From: an uncultured Bacilli bacterium | Lineage (GTDB): Bacteria; Bacillota_I; Bacilli_A; RF39; UBA660 | NCBI GenBank assembly: GCA_934162665.1 | Contig: CAKPJN010000001.1 | Coordinates: 62,001-126,000, forward strand | DNA: 64,000 bases | Direction: 5' to 3' | In this document: positions 16,872 to 24,687 of the stretch, in pieces | How positions within the stretch are numbered: the first letter of the stretch is position 1 | Layout of the letters: every line of letters begins with the position of its first letter | The notes under the pieces: generated by a model | What the model saw: only the letters and a program-made list of their open reading frames with translations | What the model was told of the DNA's origin: nothing | Databases searched by the model: none | Position numbers and translations under genes: made by a program

Positions 16872-17381
16872 ATGAATAAAGTTAAATTTAGGAATTATAT
16901 TATTGTGATTTTATGTTCTACAATTATTTTTCTATCAATTGGTTTTTGTGTTCTATCTACTAAATTCAATGAATATAAAAGTATAGAACCTCAATATGAT
17001 GTATCTATTGATAAAGTTACAGTTGAAAAAGTTATAAATGGTGGAGATATTAAGCCAGTTGGTACTTATAAGATTTTAAATAATGATAAAACGATAGATT
17101 TTTTATTTAATCTTTATGTTCCTAATGATCAGTTAGTTTATAATGTAATTATTAAAAACAAGGGTAATATTTCAGCTAAAATTGATAAAGTTATTGAATC
17201 AAATAATTATGATAAAAAAAGTTTGTATCCTATTACTATTAGTTATAATGATATAGAAGGCAAAAAGTTAGAAAAAAACGAGGATATTTGTTTGAGGGTT
17301 ACTGTTACTTATAATAATGGTTTAGCTATTAATACAAAGATACCTTATGAACTTAGCATATTAACTTCTTATGTAAAATAA
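16872..17381 (+). CDS. putative single-pass exported protein, 169 aa
   Basis: ATG 16872 follows AGGTGAT. A basic N-terminus and one hydrophobic segment (about 9-28) are followed by a beta-rich extracytoplasmic domain. The segment Tyr-Asn-Val-Ile-Ile-Lys-Asn-Lys-Gly-Asn-Ile and the pattern after it resemble TasA/camelysin-like or archaeal-flagellin-like sandwich domains, but only loosely. It is the last gene of the division operon. A similar fold may be encoded at 62602. Family is uncertain. Confidence 0.55.
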   Translation: MNKVKFRNYIIVILCSTIIFLSIGFCVLSTKFNEYKSIEPQYDVSIDKVTVEKVINGGDIKPVGTYKILNNDKTIDFLFNLYVPNDQLVYNVIIKNKGNISAKIDKVIESNNYDKKSLYPITISYNDIEGKKLEKNEDICLRVTVTYNNGLAINTKIPYELSILTSYVK

Positions 17382-17404
17382 AAAAATAAAAAGTATAAAA
17401 TTTA

Positions 17405-17433
17405 TTGACTATATTGTATTTTTTTGGTAACTT
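17405..17433 (+). promoter_or_regulatory. Probable promoter of the zinc-ribbon membrane gene
   Basis: TTGACT (17405-17410), a 17-base spacer and TAACTT (17428-17433). Confidence 0.55.
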
Positions 17434-17471
17434 TAGAGTGACAGATTATAAGTCTGAGAAAGGGTGAGAGA

Positions 17472-18203
17472 ATGGCAAAATTTTGCGAAAAATGTGGTAA
17501 ACCACTAGTAGATGGTAATTGTGAAAATTGTAGCTCAAGTGCTGTTGAAACTATTACTACTACAAAAACAAGTAATAATGGAGGATTTGATTTTAGTAAA
17601 TTAGTTTCTATGTTAAAAGATACTTTTACTAGACCAATTGATTTAATTAAAGAAGAATCACATGAAAATAATTTTGGACTTGCTTGGATTTTATTAGCTA
17701 TTTCAGCAGTTTCAATGGGATTATTCTTTATGGCATTATGTAAAACATTATATTCGAGTTTTATGAGTATGATGGGATTAGGTTCAATGTATAGCAGTTT
17801 ATCTAGTATGGCTGGTTATAATGCTGAGATTCCTTATTTCCGTATATTTATTGTAGTAGCAATTGTATATGTAGTTATGGCATTACTATTCAGTGGATTG
17901 ATTACATTATTCTTTGGAAAGGTTTTCAAAGGTAATATTACTTTTAAAAAGGCATTTACAATGTATCAAGTAGCTGGTATTATCATGATAGTTGGTTATC
18001 TAGCTGGAGCAATTTTAAGCTTAGTTAGTTTCCAAATTGGTTTTATTGTTTTTCTAGTTACTGGTGTATTAAATTTTGTTTATCTAATTGGTGGGTTATC
18101 ACAAGTTTCTGGTGTTAATAAGAACTTAATTGGTTATTCTTATTTATCAGTAATGGCTTCAGCTTATTTAATTTTATTTATTTTCTCTAAATTATTTAGT
18201 TAA
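17472..18203 (+). CDS. zinc-ribbon integral membrane protein (Yip1-like)
   Basis: 243 residues. The N-terminus is a short zinc ribbon: CEKCGKPL followed by a Cys-x-x-Cys (CENC). A soluble linker to about residue 65 precedes five or six membrane segments spread through the rest, with Gly/Ser-rich turns. This layout (zinc ribbon plus Yip1-like membrane domain) is common in Firmicutes; function is unknown. GGGTGAGAG precedes the ATG. It is monocistronic with its own promoter and terminator. Confidence 0.75.
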   Translation: MAKFCEKCGKPLVDGNCENCSSSAVETITTTKTSNNGGFDFSKLVSMLKDTFTRPIDLIKEESHENNFGLAWILLAISAVSMGLFFMALCKTLYSSFMSMMGLGSMYSSLSSMAGYNAEIPYFRIFIVVAIVYVVMALLFSGLITLFFGKVFKGNITFKKAFTMYQVAGIIMIVGYLAGAILSLVSFQIGFIVFLVTGVLNFVYLIGGLSQVSGVNKNLIGYSYLSVMASAYLILFIFSKLFS

Positions 18204-18219
18204 TTTAGGTTGAGGATTT

Positions 18220-18251
18220 AAGAAAGTAATTTACGTTACTTTCTTTTTTTT
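18220..18251 (+). terminator. rho-independent terminator
   Basis: A 10-bp stem (AAGAAAGTAA / TTACTTTCTT), a 6-base loop and T-run. Confidence 0.88.
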
Positions 18252-18283
18252 TGGTTTTATAGTACAATATTAGTGGTGATATT

Positions 18284-18922
18284 ATGGAACTAGTTGTTGA
18301 TAATAAAAAGTATCCTATAGTTATTAACCGTAAGATGAAGAATCATAATACTTATATTAGAGTTAAAGCTGATTTATCTATATATGTTACTACTAATACC
18401 TTCACAACTGATAAGGCAATTACTAAATTAATTGATGAAAATTATCAGAAAATAGTAAAAATGTTGGAACATCAATCTGTTAAAAATTCTAATAATGAAG
18501 GTTTTTATTATTTGGGTAAGAAATATGATATTGTTTATGTTGAATATTGTGATATTTCTTTTGGAACTGATAAGGTTTTTATTAATAAAAATTTAGATAT
18601 AGATAAATGGTATAAAAATCAAGCTAAAAATGTGTTTAAGGAACATTTGGAATTGGTTTATGGTGAATTTAGTAGGAAAATACCATATCCTTCTTTAAAG
18701 ATTAGAAAAATGAAAACTAGATGGGGAGTTTGTAATACTAAGCTTAAATGTGTTACTTTAAATTTGGAATTAATTAAGAGGAATCCTAAATATTTAGATT
18801 ATGTTATTGTTCATGAGCTTTCTCATTTAATTCATCCTAATCATTCTAGTGATTTTTGGGATTTAGTAGGAGAGAATATGAGTGAATATAAAAAATATAG
18901 AAAAGAAATGAAGGAGTTTTAA
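18284..18922 (+). CDS. YgjP-like zinc metallopeptidase (DUF45)
   Basis: 212 residues with the WLM/YgjP signature: KMKTRWGVC near 142-150 and the gluzincin-type site HELSH (177-181) with the downstream His in His-Pro-Asn-His (about 184-187) and Phe-Trp. Predicted soluble and cytoplasmic. Members of this family are thought to be zinc peptidases, but the substrate is not established. Its stop codon is directly followed by the ATG of the rRNA methyltransferase gene, so the two are probably coupled. Confidence 0.9.
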   Translation: MELVVDNKKYPIVINRKMKNHNTYIRVKADLSIYVTTNTFTTDKAITKLIDENYQKIVKMLEHQSVKNSNNEGFYYLGKKYDIVYVEYCDISFGTDKVFINKNLDIDKWYKNQAKNVFKEHLELVYGEFSRKIPYPSLKIRKMKTRWGVCNTKLKCVTLNLELIKRNPKYLDYVIVHELSHLIHPNHSSDFWDLVGENMSEYKKYRKEMKEF

Positions 18923-19666
18923 ATGATTGTACTTACTAGTGATGATAATGAAAAAGTAAAGAAATATATTAAGTTAAAGAAAAGAAAGTACCGTGATTTA
19001 ACTGGTGAATTTATAGTTGAGGGTATGCATAATGTTATGGAAGCATTTAAGACAGGGTTACTTTTAGAACTTATTTTAGAGGAGAATGAGATATTGCCGT
19101 TACCTGGTAAATATGTATATGTTTCTAAAGATATTATGAAAAAAATTTCAACTGTTGATACACCACCTACTGTGATGGGACTATGCAAAAAGAAGGCTGC
19201 TTTTGAAGATAGATTATTAGGGGATAAAATATTAATATTAGATCAGTTACAAGATCCTGGTAATTTAGGTACCATTATTAGAAGTGCTTGTGCTTTTGGA
19301 GTTTCATCGATTGTTCTTTCTGAAAATACGGTTGATTTATATAATCCTAAAGTTGTAAGAGCGACACAGGGAATGATTTTTCATATGAATATTGTTCAAA
19401 AAAAGTCTTCTGAAATTATCGAGTTACTTAAGTCATTAAATATACCAGTCTATGGAACTAAAGTAGAATACGGAACGGATGTTAGAAGTTTAAATGAAAA
19501 AGATAAGAGAAGATATGCTTTAGTAGTTGGCAATGAGGGTAATGGTGTTAGAAGTGAAATAAGTGATATGTGTGATAAAAATTTATATATTAATATGAAT
19601 GATAAAGTAGAAAGTTTAAATGTAGCCATTGCGGCTAGTATACTTTTATATGAGTTAGGAAGATAG
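18923..19666 (+). CDS. SpoU/TrmH family RNA 2'-O-methyltransferase
   Basis: 247 residues. The N-terminal substrate-binding domain (about 1-95) is followed by the SPOUT domain with motif 1 Gln-Asp-Pro-Gly-Asn-Leu-Gly-Thr-Ile-Ile-Arg, motif 2 Val-Gly-Asn-Glu-Gly-Asn-Gly-Val and motif 3 Leu-Asn-Val-Ala-Ile-Ala-Ala-Ser. It methylates ribose in rRNA or tRNA; the exact site is not predictable. AAGGAG lies in the end of the upstream gene. Three bases separate it from rimM. Confidence 0.93.
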   Translation: MIVLTSDDNEKVKKYIKLKKRKYRDLTGEFIVEGMHNVMEAFKTGLLLELILEENEILPLPGKYVYVSKDIMKKISTVDTPPTVMGLCKKKAAFEDRLLGDKILILDQLQDPGNLGTIIRSACAFGVSSIVLSENTVDLYNPKVVRATQGMIFHMNIVQKKSSEIIELLKSLNIPVYGTKVEYGTDVRSLNEKDKRRYALVVGNEGNGVRSEISDMCDKNLYINMNDKVESLNVAIAASILLYELGR

Positions 19667-19668
19667 AT

Positions 19669-20151
19669 ATGGAATTAATTTATATTGGACAAATTACATC
19701 TACTCATGGGATTAAGGGTGAGATAAAAATAAAGAGTAATTTTCAATTTAAGGATAATGTATTTAAGCTTGGAAATAAATTAATTATAGATAAACAGGAG
19801 TATACAATTAAAAGTTATAGAGTCCATAAAGGATTTGATATGGTCTGTCTTAATGATTTTAAGGACATCAATGAGGTATTGCATCTTCTTCGTAAAAAGG
19901 TATATTTTGATAAAGATAAATTAAATCTTTCGTCATCAGAAGTTTTAGATAGTGAACTTATAAGATATCAAGTATTGACAACTGATGGGAAAGAGGGAAT
20001 AATAAAAGAAATATTTTATGCAAGTCCAACTAATAAAATTATTAGAGTATTTATAGATAGAGAATATTTGATTCCTATTAATTCTCCAATTATTAAAAGT
20101 ATAGATAAAAATAATTCTTTAGTTATAATTGAGTTGATAGAGGGGATGTAG
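19669..20151 (+). CDS. rimM: 16S rRNA processing protein RimM
   Basis: 160 residues with the N-terminal RimM barrel (Gly-Gln-Ile-Thr-Ser-Thr-His-Gly-Ile-Lys-Gly-Glu) and a C-terminal PRC-barrel (Ile-Pro-Ile-Asn-Ser-Pro-Ile-Ile-Lys). It binds ribosomal protein S19 and helps 30S head assembly. AGGAAGAT upstream lies inside the previous gene. Followed four bases later by trmD, its usual partner; rpsP is not present here. Confidence 0.93.
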   Translation: MELIYIGQITSTHGIKGEIKIKSNFQFKDNVFKLGNKLIIDKQEYTIKSYRVHKGFDMVCLNDFKDINEVLHLLRKKVYFDKDKLNLSSSEVLDSELIRYQVLTTDGKEGIIKEIFYASPTNKIIRVFIDREYLIPINSPIIKSIDKNNSLVIIELIEGM

Positions 20152-20155
20152 TTTT

Positions 20156-20824
20156 ATGAAAATAGATATATTGACATTATTTCCTGATATGTTTAATGGT
20201 GTATTTGATGAATCTATAATTAAGCGCGCTATTAGTTCTGCAAAAGTAGAGATTAATATTCATAATTTTAGAGATTATACAACAGATCCGCATAATAAAG
20301 TTGATGATACACCATATGGTGGTGGTTGTGGAATGGTACTTACTTGTCAACCTATATTTGATTGTGTTAATAGTTTAAGATGTGATGATTCTAAAGTAAT
20401 TCTTCTTACTCCTGATGGTGTTTTATATAAACAGAAGATAGCTTATGATTTATCAAAGGAAAAACACTTAATTTTGATTTGTGGTCATTATGAGGGATTT
20501 GATGAGAGAATTAGAAGTATTTGTGATATGGAGATTAGTATTGGTGATTATGTATTAACTGGTGGAGAAATTCCTACAATGGTATTAGTTGATTCTATAG
20601 TTAGATTAATTCCAGGTGTTATTAATGAAAGAAGTCATATTGAAGATTCCTTTAGTGAAGATTATCTATTAGATTATCCTAGTTATACTAAACCTAGAGT
20701 GTTTAATGGAATGGAAGTTCCTGAGGTTTTAATTAGTGGTGATCATGAAAAAATAAATAAATGGCGTTATGAGGAAAGCGTTAAAAGAACTAAAGAAAGG
20801 CGTCCAGATTTGTTAGATAAGTAG
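20156..20824 (+). CDS. trmD: tRNA (guanine37-N1)-methyltransferase
   Basis: 222 residues, slightly shorter than many TrmD. It starts with Met-Lys-Ile-Asp-Ile-Leu-Thr-Leu-Phe-Pro and has the trefoil-knot SAM site: YGGGCGMV, then CGHYEGFDERI and Ile-Gly-Asp-Tyr-Val-Leu-Thr-Gly-Gly-Glu. It makes m1G37 in tRNAs that read CNN codons and prevents frameshifting. It lies in the rimM-trmD order; rplS follows after two other genes and its own promoter. Confidence 0.96.
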   Translation: MKIDILTLFPDMFNGVFDESIIKRAISSAKVEINIHNFRDYTTDPHNKVDDTPYGGGCGMVLTCQPIFDCVNSLRCDDSKVILLTPDGVLYKQKIAYDLSKEKHLILICGHYEGFDERIRSICDMEISIGDYVLTGGEIPTMVLVDSIVRLIPGVINERSHIEDSFSEDYLLDYPSYTKPRVFNGMEVPEVLISGDHEKINKWRYEESVKRTKERRPDLLDK

Positions 20825-20832
20825 GTGTTAAT

Positions 20833-21270
20833 ATGTATTTTATTAATAAGAAAGCTAAAATAAAAAATGAAAATATTAATATATTAGATGTTGATGGTTT
20901 TATGATGGTGTCTAAAAACAAGTGCTTTCATATTGAAGGTCAAGAGATTAAAAAAGTTAAAATTGTAAATAAGAAATTAGCTGGACCACTTGTAGTTGAT
21001 AGGGTTAATAAGAAATATAAAAAATTGATAAGATTACTTACAGAACTTTTAATTAGTGATGATGATACTGGAGAAAGTTTTTCTCTTGCGCTTGATGAAA
21101 TTGAAAAGTTTAGACAAGAGATTAAAAATAAATATAGGAATTATTTAGATAAAAAAGAATTAGAGATGATGGCAAAACAATTGTCTATGTTTCAAAAAGA
21201 AGCTAAATCTAAATATAATGAATTATGCTGCAATTTAACAAATACTAATAAAATTGGTAAGAGTAGATAA
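20833..21270 (+). CDS. hypothetical protein, 145 aa
   Basis: No family recognised. The first half is a small beta-rich Lys-rich domain (Asp-Val-Asp-Gly-Phe-Met-Met-Val near 18-25). The second half (about 60-135) is helical and probably coiled, with many Lys/Glu residues. No signal peptide or membrane segment. TAGGTGTT precedes the ATG, 8 bases after trmD, so it is in the same operon and is probably cytoplasmic. Confidence 0.6.
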   Translation: MYFINKKAKIKNENINILDVDGFMMVSKNKCFHIEGQEIKKVKIVNKKLAGPLVVDRVNKKYKKLIRLLTELLISDDDTGESFSLALDEIEKFRQEIKNKYRNYLDKKELEMMAKQLSMFQKEAKSKYNELCCNLTNTNKIGKSR

Positions 21271-21274
21271 GATT

Positions 21275-22363
21275 ATGAAAAAGAATATTAATGTTGAATT
21301 TATAAGAATTGTATCTATTGTGATGGTTATTTTTATTCATTTATTAAGTTATATAATGTTAAATGTTAATGCTACGAAAAATATTTTGTATTTTCAGGCT
21401 TTTTTCAAAGTTAGTATAGGGTGCTTTTTTATAGTAATGGGCTATGTTTTTAATGTAGATAAAGATATAGGAAAAATGTGGTTAAAGAACATTTATAGAT
21501 TTATTATTCCGCTAGTTATCTTTTCATTGTTTTATGAATTGTTTTATGATTTTTTGACTTATAAATCATCTTTTATGACATGTTTAAGTAATATTAAAAT
21601 TGATTTTGATTTAATTAAAAAGGTGTTTTTAGGTAATGTTTTATATACTAGAGCCTTTCACTTTTGGTATTTATATGATATTTTAAAACTGTATTTATTA
21701 TATCCAGTATTTAAGATTATTTGTTTACCTAAAAATGAAAAGTATAAAAAAATATTGATTGTTATTTTGTTTTTTATTTATATAGTTTTACCGTCTATTA
21801 TTAATTTATATGAGCCATTATTTTCTTTAAGTAAATATTTTAATTATAATTTAGGATATATTTGTTTATATTTTTTAATTGGTAATTTATTTAAAGATAA
21901 TATATCAAAAATTAAGTTAGATAAAATTGCTTTAATTGGTCTTTATATACTTATGATTTTGTTTTGTATTTTATGTTTTAATAAAATAGAGGCGTTTTAT
22001 AATAGGTCATGGTTATATGTATATAGTTTTGATTATCCGTTTATTTTTATCTTTTTTGCGTCAATTTTTATATTTATATTTATGATGAAGATTAATTTAA
22101 GGTATAATAAAATCATTATGTTTTTAGGAAATAAGACATTAATTATTTATTATATTCATTTAGCTATTTTGTATTTATTTGTTTATAATCCGAATATTAA
22201 AAGGATGCTTTATTCAAATGCAATTGGTTGGTCTTTTGTTATTGCTTTTTTAGTATATCTTTTATGTGTTTTAATAGCTTTTCTATTTCAAAAATGTGTT
22301 TCATTTATTAAACATGAAACTAGGGATAAATGTTTAGAATTAGGATCTAGTAAAAGTGGGTAA
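21275..22363 (+). CDS. acyltransferase family 3 membrane protein
   Basis: 362 residues with about ten membrane segments. The N-terminal Asn-Val-Glu-Phe-Ile-Arg-Ile-Val-Ser-Ile followed by a membrane helix ending in His-Leu is the acyltransferase_3 signature (a conserved Arg and a membrane His). Such enzymes O-acylate polysaccharides or peptidoglycan at the membrane; the substrate is unknown. I start at ATG 21275, 4 bases after the previous stop; TTG 21254 would overlap that gene. The ribosome site is poor. Phe/Ile/Tyr content is very high even for this genome. Confidence 0.8.
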   Translation: MKKNINVEFIRIVSIVMVIFIHLLSYIMLNVNATKNILYFQAFFKVSIGCFFIVMGYVFNVDKDIGKMWLKNIYRFIIPLVIFSLFYELFYDFLTYKSSFMTCLSNIKIDFDLIKKVFLGNVLYTRAFHFWYLYDILKLYLLYPVFKIICLPKNEKYKKILIVILFFIYIVLPSIINLYEPLFSLSKYFNYNLGYICLYFLIGNLFKDNISKIKLDKIALIGLYILMILFCILCFNKIEAFYNRSWLYVYSFDYPFIFIFFASIFIFIFMMKINLRYNKIIMFLGNKTLIIYYIHLAILYLFVYNPNIKRMLYSNAIGWSFVIAFLVYLLCVLIAFLFQKCVSFIKHETRDKCLELGSSKSG

Positions 22364-22451
22364 TAATTTTTGTAAATATATGTAAAGAGTATATCATTTT
22401 GATATTTTTAAGTTGATGACATATAATGATAATGATTTTATTTTAAAATAT

Positions 22452-22480
22452 TTGCTTTTTGATAATTTATGTGTTATAAT
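22452..22480 (+). promoter_or_regulatory. Promoter of rplS
   Basis: TTGCTT (22452-22457), a 17-base spacer and TATAAT (22475-22480). Confidence 0.75.
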
Positions 22481-22485
22481 TTATT

Positions 22486-22540
22486 TCGTCAAAAGAAGTG
22501 ATCCGCTTTTTATATTATGAATATGATCATTTTAATTATT
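22486..22540 (+). ncRNA. Probable L19 leader (rplS 5' UTR structure)
   Basis: The leader between the promoter and rplS contains AAGTGATC (22496-22503), which pairs with GATCATTT (22525-22532) with one G-U pair, and an alternative AAAAG / CTTTT pairing in the same stretch. Competing helices in this position are consistent with the L19 leader family known in Firmicutes, where ribosomal protein L19 may regulate its own expression. I could not verify the covariance pattern. Confidence 0.45.
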
Positions 22541-22562
22541 ATTTTTAGAGAGGAGAATAATT

Positions 22563-22907
22563 ATGAACGTAATTGACAAAATTAATGAAAAACAAGTTAG
22601 AAAAGATATTCCTGAATTTCGTGTTGGTGATACTATTAGAGTAGACGCTAAAATTATTGAAGGAAACAGAGAACGTATTCAAGCATTTGAGGGTGTTGTA
22701 GTTGCTCGTAGAGGTGGTTCAGTTTCTGAAACATTTACAGTCCGTAAAATGTCTAGCGGAGTTGGAGTTGAAAAAACTTGGCCTGTAAATTCACCTAAGA
22801 TTGCTAAAATCACAGTTGTACGTAAAGGTAAAGTTAGACGTGCTAAACTTACATTCTTAAGAGGTATGGTTGGACAATACCGTATTAAAGAAAGAGGACA
22901 AAAATAA
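22563..22907 (+). CDS. rplS: 50S ribosomal protein L19
   Basis: 114 residues, normal length. Typical motifs are Pro-Glu-Phe-Arg-Val-Gly-Asp-Thr, Arg-Ile-Gln-Ala-Phe-Glu-Gly-Val-Val and Lys-Ala-Lys-Leu-type C-terminus (RRAKLTFLRG). It sits at the 30S-50S interface. GAGAGGAG precedes the ATG. Codon use is less AT-extreme than neighbouring genes (several CGT, ACC-type codons), as expected for a highly expressed gene. Confidence 0.98.
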   Translation: MNVIDKINEKQVRKDIPEFRVGDTIRVDAKIIEGNRERIQAFEGVVVARRGGSVSETFTVRKMSSGVGVEKTWPVNSPKIAKITVVRKGKVRRAKLTFLRGMVGQYRIKERGQK

Positions 22908-22925
22908 GGATTTCCTTATTTTTTT
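22902..22925 (+). terminator. terminator overlapping rplS stop codon
   Basis: An 8-bp stem (AAATAAGG / CCTTATTT) with a 4-base loop and T-run. The TAA of rplS is inside the 5' arm. Confidence 0.88.
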
Positions 22926-22940
22926 GCTATGGGTGGAATT

Positions 22941-23441
22941 ATGGGTAAAGTTAAGGGGTATATTAAAGAATTTTTGCCATATATTATAATACTTATTATA
23001 GTACTTTTTATAAAAGTATTTATCGCAACTCCAATTAGAGTTAATGGCCCTTCGATGAATGATACATTAAGAAATAAAGATATAATGATATTAGATGAAG
23101 TTAGTTATAAATTTTCTTCTATTGAAAGATTTGATATAGTTGTTATTAAATATAAAAAAGAATATTTAATTAAGAGAGTAGTTGGTCTTCCTGGAGAGAG
23201 AATAAGATATGAAGATAATAAGTTATATATAAATGGTAAATATGTAAAGGAAGATTTTGAACATAAAAAAACATCTGATTTCTCAGAAGTATTAGTTCCA
23301 AGTGATAAATACTTTGTTATGGGAGATAATAGAGTTAACTCAGTTGATAGTAGAATGATAGGCACTATTGATAGGGATGATATTAAAGGAAAAACTTCTT
23401 TTGTATTATTTCCGTTTTCTAGGTTTGGAAGTAAAAAATAA
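22941..23441 (+). CDS. lepB: signal peptidase I
   Basis: 166 residues. I start at ATG 22941, preceded by GGGTGGA. One N-terminal membrane segment is followed by the catalytic Ser in Gly-Pro-Ser-Met-Asn, the Lys base in Leu-Ile-Lys-Arg-Val-Val-Gly-Leu-Pro-Gly-Glu, and the conserved Gly-Asp-Asn-Arg plus Asp-Ser-Arg boxes. It is the single-anchor Gram-positive type that releases Sec-exported proteins. The gene follows the rplS terminator closely, so it may depend on readthrough. Confidence 0.95.
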   Translation: MGKVKGYIKEFLPYIIILIIVLFIKVFIATPIRVNGPSMNDTLRNKDIMILDEVSYKFSSIERFDIVVIKYKKEYLIKRVVGLPGERIRYEDNKLYINGKYVKEDFEHKKTSDFSEVLVPSDKYFVMGDNRVNSVDSRMIGTIDRDDIKGKTSFVLFPFSRFGSKK

Positions 23442-23457
23442 TTAGTAAATTTTAATT

Positions 23458-23487
23458 AAAAAGTCGGGAGATTGTTTCCGACTTTTT
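23458..23487. terminator. bidirectional terminator, lepB / LysM gene
   Basis: AAAAAGTCGG / CCGACTTTTT, extended by two G-U pairs and one A-U pair, with a 4-base loop; T5 follows on the plus strand and T5 on the minus strand. Confidence 0.88.
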
Positions 23488-23493
23488 GTTAAT

Positions 23494-24603
23494 TTAAATT
23501 GGTATTCTTAGAGTTTGACCTACGCTTAAAATATTAGTAGTTAAATTGTTTATTGATTTTATAGTATCTACTGTTGTATTAAATTTTCTAGCTATAGAAT
23601 AAAGGGTATCTCCTCTTAATACTGTATAATAGGAATAATTACTAGTTGATGGAATTGTTAATACCTGACCTATTGCTAAGGTATTAGTAGTTAAATTGTT
23701 TATTGATTTTATAGTGTCTACTGTTGTGTTGAAACGACTAGCTATGGAATAAAGAGTATCTCCTCTTGCTACTGTATAATAGATAAAATTTTCAATTGCA
23801 TTTCCTTTAGTATTTACTAGTAATTTTTGACCTACTATTAAAGTGTTTGTAGTTAAATTATTTAATCTTTTTATCTCGTCGACAGTAGTATTGAATTTTC
23901 TAGCAATAGAGTATAGTGTATCTCCTCTTACTACAGTGTAATAGATTTCTTCCATATTTTCATTGTTGTTTTTTTCCTTTATTAGTAATCTTTGACCTAC
24001 TGTTAAACTATTACTAGTTAAATTATTTAATCTTTTTATCTCGTCGACAGTAGTATTAAATTTTCTAGCAATAGAGTATAGTGTATCTCCACTTACTACT
24101 GTATAATAATTATTAGTTATTTCTTCTTTTATTACACAATTATTTAAATTGCCATATAGTTCGTTAATTTTTTTCCAAGTCTCATTTGTGGTTGTTCCTG
24201 TTGCGGTTAATCCATTGTTATATTGAAATCTTTTAACAGCCAGTTCTGTTTCTTTGTCATATTTTCCGGTAATGGCTTTGGTATAATATAATAGTACATT
24301 TAATTTTTTTTGTAATTCGGATACATCATTACCTGATGATCCATAACTTAAATTTGGATAGGTTATTCTATAAAATCGTGTATTTTCTGTTTTTTCAAAT
24401 AAAAGATTCCATGTATTAGTATCTACTATTCCAGTTTCTTTTAGACCATATCGTTTTTGAAATTCTTTAACACCTAACTCTGTTGCTTTACCAAAACTTC
24501 CTGTAATAACAGGGTTATATAGGTTTAATAATTTTAATTTTTCTTGTAAAATTTTTACATTATCTCCGGTACTTCCAATTTTTAATTCTTCCTCTAATAT
24601 CAT
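23494..24603 (-). CDS. peptidoglycan-binding protein, 2 PG-binding + 4 LysM domains
   Basis: 369 residues from ATG 24603 (GAGGTG 7 bases upstream). Two PG_binding_1 domains (about 6-70 and 85-150) are followed by four near-identical LysM repeats (about 166-209, 221-263, 275-318 and 325-368), each with YYTV, Gly-Asp-Thr-Leu-Tyr-Ser-Ile-Ala and Asn-Asn-Leu-Thr. There is no signal peptide, membrane segment or catalytic domain. A cytosolic peptidoglycan binder is odd; in spore formers such proteins act in the mother cell on cortex or coat. The divergent neighbour is also a signal-less PG-binding protein. Confidence 0.9.
   Translation of the reverse strand: MILEEELKIGSTGDNVKILQEKLKLLNLYNPVITGSFGKATELGVKEFQKRYGLKETGIVDTNTWNLLFEKTENTRFYRITYPNLSYGSSGNDVSELQKKLNVLLYYTKAITGKYDKETELAVKRFQYNNGLTATGTTTNETWKKINELYGNLNNCVIKEEITNNYYTVVSGDTLYSIARKFNTTVDEIKRLNNLTSNSLTVGQRLLIKEKNNNENMEEIYYTVVRGDTLYSIARKFNTTVDEIKRLNNLTTNTLIVGQKLLVNTKGNAIENFIYYTVARGDTLYSIASRFNTTVDTIKSINNLTTNTLAIGQVLTIPSTSNYSYYTVLRGDTLYSIARKFNTTVDTIKSINNLTTNILSVGQTLRIPI
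23500..24113 (-). repeat. four tandem LysM-coding repeats
   Basis: Four units of about 150-165 bases encode the LysM repeats; long blocks are nearly identical between units (for example the Leu-Tyr-Ser-Ile-Ala-Arg-Lys-Phe-Asn-Thr-Thr-Val-Asp stretch). The similarity suggests recent duplication and could allow copy-number change. Confidence 0.8.
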
Positions 24604-24687
24604 CGTTAACACCTCATTAAATTATAGATAAATAATTTTAATATATTCATAATTTTAGAATATACTTAAATGAAATGGGGAATTGAT

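Noticed and set aside
23500..24113. Regularly spaced repeats that could suggest a CRISPR array
   Set aside because: The units are 150-165 bases, in one reading frame, and encode LysM domains; there are no short repeats with unique spacers.
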